Assembly: GCA_023266075.1 (NCBI GenBank)
Contig: JAHFRX010000009.1
Span: forward strand, 1 to 19,688
Reading direction: 5' to 3'
Length of the DNA stretch: 19,688 nt
Source of the DNA: Legionellaceae bacterium
Lineage (GTDB): Bacteria; Pseudomonadota; Gammaproteobacteria; Legionellales; Legionellaceae
This document shows positions 15,708 through 19,688 of the stretch, piece by piece. Numbering within the stretch: the first letter of the stretch is position 1; each line of letters opens with the position of its first letter. Under the pieces are notes generated by a model that made no database searches, was not told the DNA's origin, and saw only the letters and a list, made by a program, of their open reading frames with translations. The translations under genes and the position numbers were made by a program.

Positions 15708-15929
15708 ATGACAAAAGAAGAACACATTGAAATGTCCGGTGTCGTCGTTGATACCCTCCCGAATACGACGTTTCGCGTAGAGCTTGAAAATGGTCACATC
15801 GTGACTGCACATATTTCAGGTCGCATGCGGAAAAATTATATCCGCATTCTAACCGGAGATAAGGTCAAAGTTGAGCTTACGCCTTATGACTTAACGAAAG
15901 GCCGTATTATTTTTAGAGATAAAAATTAA
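15708..15929 (+). CDS. infA: translation initiation factor IF-1
   Basis: A 73-residue OB-fold protein that binds the ribosomal A site during initiation. It is almost identical in pattern to E. coli IF-1 (72 aa): IEMSGVVVDTLPNTTFRVEL, NGHIVTAHISGRMRKNYIRI and LTGDKVKVELTPYDLTKGR. The start MTKEEHIEM is the expected N-terminus. It stands apart from its frequent neighbours (aat, cspD/clpA), and its stop codon overlaps the stop of the convergent DUF2520 gene by 4 bases in total, so the two transcripts must overlap at their 3' ends. Confidence 0.97.
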   Translation: MTKEEHIEMSGVVVDTLPNTTFRVELENGHIVTAHISGRMRKNYIRILTGDKVKVELTPYDLTKGRIIFRDKN

Positions 15930-16780
15930 AGCGCTTTAAGATCGCTAAACAATTTTGCCAACTGCCGAAGTGTTTCCTCTGAATGATTTGTCAAAGGCAG
16001 TGTTGCCATGGCAAGCGCTTGATAAAGAGACTTAGAAGAACCAAGCTGTGTTAAATGCGAGGCAATTGTTTCAACGTCTCCTCGCGCCAACGGACCCGTT
16101 AAAGCGTCAGCTGCTTCTTGTTGCTTTAGATTATTCAATGTCCCTTGCATCAGTGAAAGCACAAGTTCTTTGGCCATCTGATGGTTAACGCCTGCTTTTT
16201 TCATACCGTTTATCGCCTCGTGTAATAAGGTGACGAGGTAATTTGACGCAAAAACAGCGCCACTGTGATATAGCACTTTTTTATCACTCTCAATGATGAA
16301 AGGGATAAATCCTAGTCCTTTGAAAATCACCTCAAGTGGTTTAATAGCGCCTTCGTCTCCTTCAATCGCACAATAAGTACCCAAGCAATCATTCTGATTC
16401 ACAATCGTATGCGTAAAACTTTTCAAAGGATGAACACTAGCGATGAAACAACCTCGCTCACGCATCGATGCAAGAATATTTGACGACAATACACCGCTAC
16501 AATGAATAACAATGTCGCCCTGTTTCAAAAATGGATTTTTCGAAAGTCTATGCGCGACTTCTTCGATGTTATCATCGGGTGTTGTGATGATGGTCATTGC
16601 CGCATGAGGCATTTCAAGTACATCCTCATACACTTGCCCTTGTCCAATTTCACTCGTAAACTCAACTACATTCGTACGTCTTATGCTGTGAATCGCTTGA
16701 ATCTGACCCAGATGACGTGCAATAAAAAGTCTTCCTAACGCTTTTCCTAATCGACCTAGGCCAATCATATTAATTTTCAT
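15926..16780 (-). CDS. Rossmann-like plus DUF2520 domain protein (putative oxidoreductase)
   Basis: A 284-residue protein with an N-terminal dinucleotide-binding fold: INMIGLGRLGKALGRLF (3-19) contains the GxGxxG pattern, and TIITTPDDNIEEVAHRL and VIHCSGVLSS complete the domain. The C-terminal all-helical DUF2520 half contains SVHPLKSF, the YHSGAVFASNYLVTLLHEA helix and ALTGPLARGDVETI. The family resembles ketopantoate reductase / pyrroline-carboxylate reductase-like NAD(P) enzymes, but no substrate is established. It starts 6 bases after the ruvA stop, in the place where ruvB often lies, so it is co-transcribed with ruvCA; a functional link to recombination is not implied by its domains. Confidence 0.85.
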   Translation of the reverse strand: MKINMIGLGRLGKALGRLFIARHLGQIQAIHSIRRTNVVEFTSEIGQGQVYEDVLEMPHAAMTIITTPDDNIEEVAHRLSKNPFLKQGDIVIHCSGVLSSNILASMRERGCFIASVHPLKSFTHTIVNQNDCLGTYCAIEGDEGAIKPLEVIFKGLGFIPFIIESDKKVLYHSGAVFASNYLVTLLHEAINGMKKAGVNHQMAKELVLSLMQGTLNNLKQQEAADALTGPLARGDVETIASHLTQLGSSKSLYQALAMATLPLTNHSEETLRQLAKLFSDLKAL

Positions 16781-16786
16781 GTTGTA

Positions 16787-17398
16787 CTACGCGGGTAATT
16801 TTGAAAGAAGTTGTAACGCCTGTCGTATTAACTGCTCTACAGTCTTTTGCCCATCATCAATTTGACGAATCACCTTCACTGCTTCGTTTGACTTATAACC
16901 AAGTGCTTCTAGTGCACTGACGGCTTCATTTTGCTGATGGAATACATGTGTTTTTTCTGATGTTTCGCCGAAGGACCCATCAAAACAAAACCATTGTTTC
17001 AACGAGTCCTTCATTTCGACAATTAAACGCTCTGCAGTTTTTTTGCCAATCCCTGGTATTTTTGTCAAAAACGTTATATTTTCTTGCTGCACACAACGAG
17101 CAAAATCAACTGGGTTTACACTAGAGAGGATCGCAATAGCCATTTTAGGACCAATACCGTTGACTTTAATCAATGACTTAAACAAAGCACGTTCTTCTTT
17201 ATCAATAAATCCATATAACAAAAACGCATCTTCACGTACGATCGTTTGAATATACAAAACAACATTCTCTCGATGAGACTCTAATTTAAAAAAAGTGGTC
17301 AATGATGTCTCAACATCGTACCCCACACCATGCACATCCAGAACAATTTTCCCTGGTGTTGATACATCGATTATTTTCCCATGAAGACAAGCAATCAT
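16787..17398 (-). CDS. ruvA: Holliday junction DNA helicase subunit RuvA
   Basis: A 203-residue protein, the same length as E. coli RuvA. It forms a tetramer that holds the Holliday junction flat and loads the RuvB motor. Domain I (OB, 1-~63) begins MIACLHGKIID; domain II carries two helix-hairpin-helix motifs, KVNGIGPKMAIAILS and KIPGIGKKTAERLIVEMKD; domain III (about 155-203), which contacts RuvB, ends with EALGYKSNEAVKVIRQI and VEQLIRQALQLL. The start overlaps the ruvC stop as ATGA. RuvB does not follow, although domain III is intact, so a ruvB gene must be expected elsewhere. Confidence 0.95.
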   Translation of the reverse strand: MIACLHGKIIDVSTPGKIVLDVHGVGYDVETSLTTFFKLESHRENVVLYIQTIVREDAFLLYGFIDKEERALFKSLIKVNGIGPKMAIAILSSVNPVDFARCVQQENITFLTKIPGIGKKTAERLIVEMKDSLKQWFCFDGSFGETSEKTHVFHQQNEAVSALEALGYKSNEAVKVIRQIDDGQKTVEQLIRQALQLLSKLPA

Positions 17399-17895
17399 CG
17401 AGCACTCTCAGTCAGTAAAGCCTGAAGTCCAGTATGCATATGTTGGTGACAAATCGCAATGGCCAACGCATCAGCAGCATCCGTTTGAGGTGGTTTAGAC
17501 AATAGCAAAAGTCGCATCACCATATGCTTTACTTGCTCTTTTTGGGCCGCCCCATATCCTACGACAGATTGCTTTACTTGGCGTGGTGTATACTCATGAA
17601 TACTGACACGATGTGAGGCGCAAGCAACCATCGCAACCCCACGAGCGTGTCCTAACTTTAATGCAGAACTTGCATTTTCGTGCATAAAAATTTTCTCTAT
17701 CGCAACTTCACTCGGTTGGTAGGTTTCCATCAGTTGACAAACCCCATTAAAAATCTCAAGTAATCGAAGACCCAAGGCACCATCTGGTGTTTTGACACAA
17801 CCGCTATCCAGATAAGTCATCTTTTGATTGTTAACCTCAATAATACCATACCCTGTTGTTCTTGAGCCTGGATCTATTCCTAGAATAATACGCAA
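17395..17895 (-). CDS. ruvC: crossover junction endodeoxyribonuclease RuvC
   Basis: A 166-residue resolvase (E. coli 173 aa) that cuts Holliday junctions symmetrically as a dimer. The four catalytic acids are present with E. coli spacing: D8 (LGIDPGSRTTGYG), E67 (VAIEKIFMHENASSALKLG), D139 and D142 (TDAADALAIAICH). I choose the TTG at 17895 as start: AAGGAG (17906-17901) lies 5 bases before it and the resulting MRIILGIDPGS matches the family. An in-frame GTG at 17901 would share a base with that ribosome site and is less likely. The MFS stop codon (17907-17905) overlaps the ribosome site, and ruvA overlaps the ruvC stop, so the three genes are coupled. Confidence 0.93.
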   Translation of the reverse strand: MRIILGIDPGSRTTGYGIIEVNNQKMTYLDSGCVKTPDGALGLRLLEIFNGVCQLMETYQPSEVAIEKIFMHENASSALKLGHARGVAMVACASHRVSIHEYTPRQVKQSVVGYGAAQKEQVKHMVMRLLLLSKPPQTDAADALAIAICHQHMHTGLQALLTESAR

Positions 17896-17904
17896 ACACA
17901 CTCC

Positions 17905-19176
17905 TTATGCCGAATGCCCTGGGTGCGATTCTTTCAATAAAAATAAAATCACAAATAAACTTAATAAATAGCTGCACGGCATAACGAGTAAACTCGTTTG
18001 ATAACTTGTTATCGGATAATGCCACACGCCATCTAGCTCTTGTACTCTTTCACTATGTTGTAAGAACACGCCAACCAACGGTTGAAAAAAGGCTCCACCA
18101 ATCAGTACAGAAAGATTATTAAACCCTGATGCTGTGCCCACAAGATGTGAAGGATTGTTATCTTTAACAACTGCAAAACTGACCGTTTGCCCGCCAGCAC
18201 CTAATCCTAGTAAGCACAAAACCGGATACATCATTGGTATAGAAACATCAGCATAAAGCAGTACCAATGTTGCTATTAAACCACAAATGCTACTCATTCC
18301 TAACGCAAGACGTCGACTTGAAAAACGATCACTGACCCAGCCAAGTAAAGGACTACCAATAGCAATGCCAACCCAAATCATACTACACATCCCAGAGGCC
18401 ATTACGACAGTGATTTGATATTTTTCTTGTAAAAAAGGGACACCCCAAAGCACTGCAAATACGGCAATCGGTGTCCAAATGGCGCAAGCATAAATACCCG
18501 TATGCCACGTATAAACATGCTTACACACTTCCATTAGACGCTTCCACTCATCTCTAAAACGATGCGAAGGTACACTCTGTGTTGATTGATGAGGATAATC
18601 ACGAATACATGCCCACAATAACAGTGCGAGTAATAATCCAACACCTGCTAAAATAAAACTCGCCGCTCTCCAGCCCGTCAACTCAATTAATTTCGCCAAA
18701 GGCATTTCACCAAACATTGCACCGGCAGAACTCATCGCCTGCGCAATACCGGCCAAAATCGCAAAATGTTTTGGTGGGAACCAACGTGACAATAAAACCA
18801 ACACGCCAATAAATGAGAATGCTGAGCCAATGCCTATCAGAAAGCGCCCTAAAGATGCCGTAATTACACTTTCTGTTGAAGCAAAGAAAAATGAACCTAC
18901 ACTACACAAAATCAAAGCAGCAGTCATAAGTTTACGTGGCCCGTACCTATCAAATAAAACGCCAGCAGGCATTTGCATCGGTGCATAGGCATAAAAATAA
19001 AATGCCGAAATGATGCCAAACCCTTCCGCGGTCACATGAAAGGTTTTCATCATGGGGGCGGCCATCACGCTAGGTGCCACTTGCAAGATAAATTCATATA
19101 AATAAAATGATGCTGCCAGGAAAAATATAAAATAAGCTTTGCGCTTAATCGATGAATTCCAAGTTACTCTGTCCAT
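17905..19176 (-). CDS. MFS transporter, substrate unknown
   Basis: A 423-residue, 12-helix inner-membrane protein of the major facilitator superfamily. TM1 holds YLYEFILQVAPSVMAAPMM; the loop 2-3 signature is AGVLFDRYGPRKLM; TM4 to TM6 contain GRFLIGIGSAFSFIGVLVLL and GIAQAMSSAGAMFGE; a hydrophilic loop of about 40 residues separates the two six-helix halves; and the second half repeats the loop signature as LGWVSDRFSSRRLALG. The ATG at 19176 is preferred over 19191 because the strong promoter upstream would put the transcript start near 19197, leaving almost no leader for the longer form, and GGTGG precedes 19176. It leads ruvC, ruvA and the DUF2520 gene. The substrate cannot be inferred. 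Confidence 0.85.
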   Translation of the reverse strand: MDRVTWNSSIKRKAYFIFFLAASFYLYEFILQVAPSVMAAPMMKTFHVTAEGFGIISAFYFYAYAPMQMPAGVLFDRYGPRKLMTAALILCSVGSFFFASTESVITASLGRFLIGIGSAFSFIGVLVLLSRWFPPKHFAILAGIAQAMSSAGAMFGEMPLAKLIELTGWRAASFILAGVGLLLALLLWACIRDYPHQSTQSVPSHRFRDEWKRLMEVCKHVYTWHTGIYACAIWTPIAVFAVLWGVPFLQEKYQITVVMASGMCSMIWVGIAIGSPLLGWVSDRFSSRRLALGMSSICGLIATLVLLYADVSIPMMYPVLCLLGLGAGGQTVSFAVVKDNNPSHLVGTASGFNNLSVLIGGAFFQPLVGVFLQHSERVQELDGVWHYPITSYQTSLLVMPCSYLLSLFVILFLLKESHPGHSA

Positions 19177-19203
19177 TTTAAGACCACCCATGGTAAATCA
19201 ATC

Positions 19204-19232
19204 ATTAGACTCAAACAAAAAACGCTTGTCAA
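19204..19232 (-). promoter_or_regulatory. strong sigma-70 promoter of the MFS-ruvC-ruvA-DUF2520 operon
   Basis: On the minus strand a perfect TTGACA -35 box (19232-19227) is followed after 17 bases by TCTAAT (19209-19204, 5/6). This is the best promoter match in the window. The expected start near 19197 fits a leader of about 20 bases before the ATG at 19176. A 13-base palindrome sits about 19 bases upstream of the -35 box. Confidence 0.7.
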
Positions 19233-19250
19233 TAGATTTTGAAATTTTCC

Positions 19251-19263
19251 CCTCTAATAGAGG
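19251..19263. repeat. palindrome CCTCT-AAT-AGAGG upstream of the MFS promoter
   Basis: A perfect inverted repeat with 5-base arms and a 3-base centre. It is placed upstream of the MFS operon -35 box, where an activator would bind, and also upstream of the catalase gene. Function is inferred from position only. Confidence 0.4.
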
Positions 19264-19273
19264 AAGAAGTACA

Positions 19274-19291
19274 AACCGACATTAGTCGGTT
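19274..19291. promoter_or_regulatory. candidate operator AACCGAC-ATTA-GTCGGTT between MFS operon and catalase gene
   Basis: A perfect 7-base inverted repeat with a 4-base centre, 107 bases before the catalase ATG. TATAAA (19291-19296, 5/6 to a -10 box) abuts it, so the palindrome would lie in the spacer of a katA-directed promoter; the matching -35 (AGTACA, 19268-19273) is poor. The size and symmetry suit a dimeric repressor of the TetR kind, but the regulator is not in the window. Confidence 0.4.
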
Positions 19292-19397
19292 ATAAAAAAT
19301 AACTGATGCTTTTATCAATTTTATTACGCGTTCTTATAGAAATATTGACGTTAATCGTGTACGTTATTTTTGTGTCATCTCCGAGGAAAATACGACC

Positions 19398-19688
19398 ATG
19401 GTAAATAAAAATAATAATCAAAAATTTACAACAACAGACTCAGGTATCCCTGTCCCAAGCGATGAGCACTCTCTAACGATTGGTCCGAATGGTCCCATCC
19501 TTCTACATGATCACTATCTGCTTGAGCAAATGGCCAATTTTAATCGCGAAAAAATACCGGAACGTCAACCGCACGCTAAAGGTGGTGGCGCATTCGGACA
19601 TTTCAAAGTAACCGAAGATGTGAGTCCGTACACAAAAGCCGTTGTGTTTCAACCAGGAGCAAAAACCGATGTGCTGATTCGTTTCTCA
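19398..19688 (+). CDS. katA: monofunctional heme catalase, N-terminal part
   Basis: The first 97 codons of a catalase; the gene leaves the window at its right edge with no stop. The product decomposes hydrogen peroxide. Recognisable are TTTDSGIPVPSDEHSLTIGP, the LLEQMANFNREKIPERQPHA segment containing the distal catalytic His59, AKGGGAFGHFKVTEDVSPYT and FQPGAKTDVLIRFS, all standard for the catalase core. There is no signal peptide, so it is probably cytosolic. GAGGAA (19383-19388) serves as ribosome site about 9 bases before the ATG. The symbol is used in the general sense; the exact clade cannot be settled from the fragment. It is divergent from the MFS operon. Confidence 0.9.
   Translation, partial: MVNKNNNQKFTTTDSGIPVPSDEHSLTIGPNGPILLHDHYLLEQMANFNREKIPERQPHAKGGGAFGHFKVTEDVSPYTKAVVFQPGAKTDVLIRFS

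Noticed and set aside
19232..19260. Possible OxyR site upstream of katA from the repeated ATAG tetranucleotides
   Set aside because: The two ATAG elements are 25 bases apart rather than 22, and the intervening CTAT elements are missing.
19345..19370. TTGACG followed by TATTTT as a katA promoter
   Set aside because: The spacer would be only 14 bases, and no better -10 occurs at 16-18 bases.

Overview
The window looks like ordinary chromosome from a gammaproteobacterium with a compact, moderately AT-rich genome. Several gene orders support this: lptF divergent from pepA-holC, secA followed directly by mutT, ruvC overlapping ruvA, and housekeeping genes (HolC, DusA, HemF, IF-1) that all look gammaproteobacterial. 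The 17-kDa-antigen-like lipoprotein and the single-copy, tightly packed style would fit Legionellales or relatives, but that finer placement is inference. No phage, transposon, CRISPR array, tRNA or rRNA is visible, and no non-genic stretch exceeds about 210 bases.

Layout. (1) 1-1989: the first codons of lptF leave on the minus strand, then pepA and holC on the plus strand overlap by 20 bases. (2) 2449-1970 and upstream to 5825, minus strand: a glycine-zipper lipoprotein, then a tight set etfB-etfA-ald followed by a small transglutaminase-like protein of the lasso-peptide 'B2' family. (3) 5914-6519, plus: a DUF4142 lipoprotein, facing dnaB across a 13-bp-stem hairpin. (4) 13566-6570, minus: dusA, secA, mutT, ldcA, DUF2147, dnaB, mostly overlapping or closely spaced. 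(5) 13644-14573 hemF (+), 14597-14839 cold-shock protein (-), 14941-15570 pyrE (+), 15708-15929 infA (+). (6) 19176-15926, minus: an MFS transporter, ruvC, ruvA and a Rossmann/DUF2520 protein, read from a strong promoter. (7) 19398-end: the start of a catalase gene, divergent from the MFS operon across a 221-base region holding two clean palindromes.

How it fits together. Most genes are core functions: replication (DnaB, HolC), recombination (RuvA, RuvC), protein export (SecA), translation (IF-1, DusA), pyrimidine and heme synthesis (PyrE, HemF), cell-wall recycling (LdcA), nucleotide-pool cleaning (MutT) and peptide/alanine catabolism feeding electron transfer (PepA, Ald, EtfBA). The least expected items are the stand-alone lasso-B2-like cysteine-protease homologue at the end of the etfBA-ald set, with no precursor, RRE partner or cyclase nearby; the absence of ruvB from after ruvA; the linkage of dnaB to secA, mutT, ldcA and a secreted DUF2147 protein; and the palindromes between the MFS operon and the catalase gene. 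I see no clearly new defence or mobile system here.
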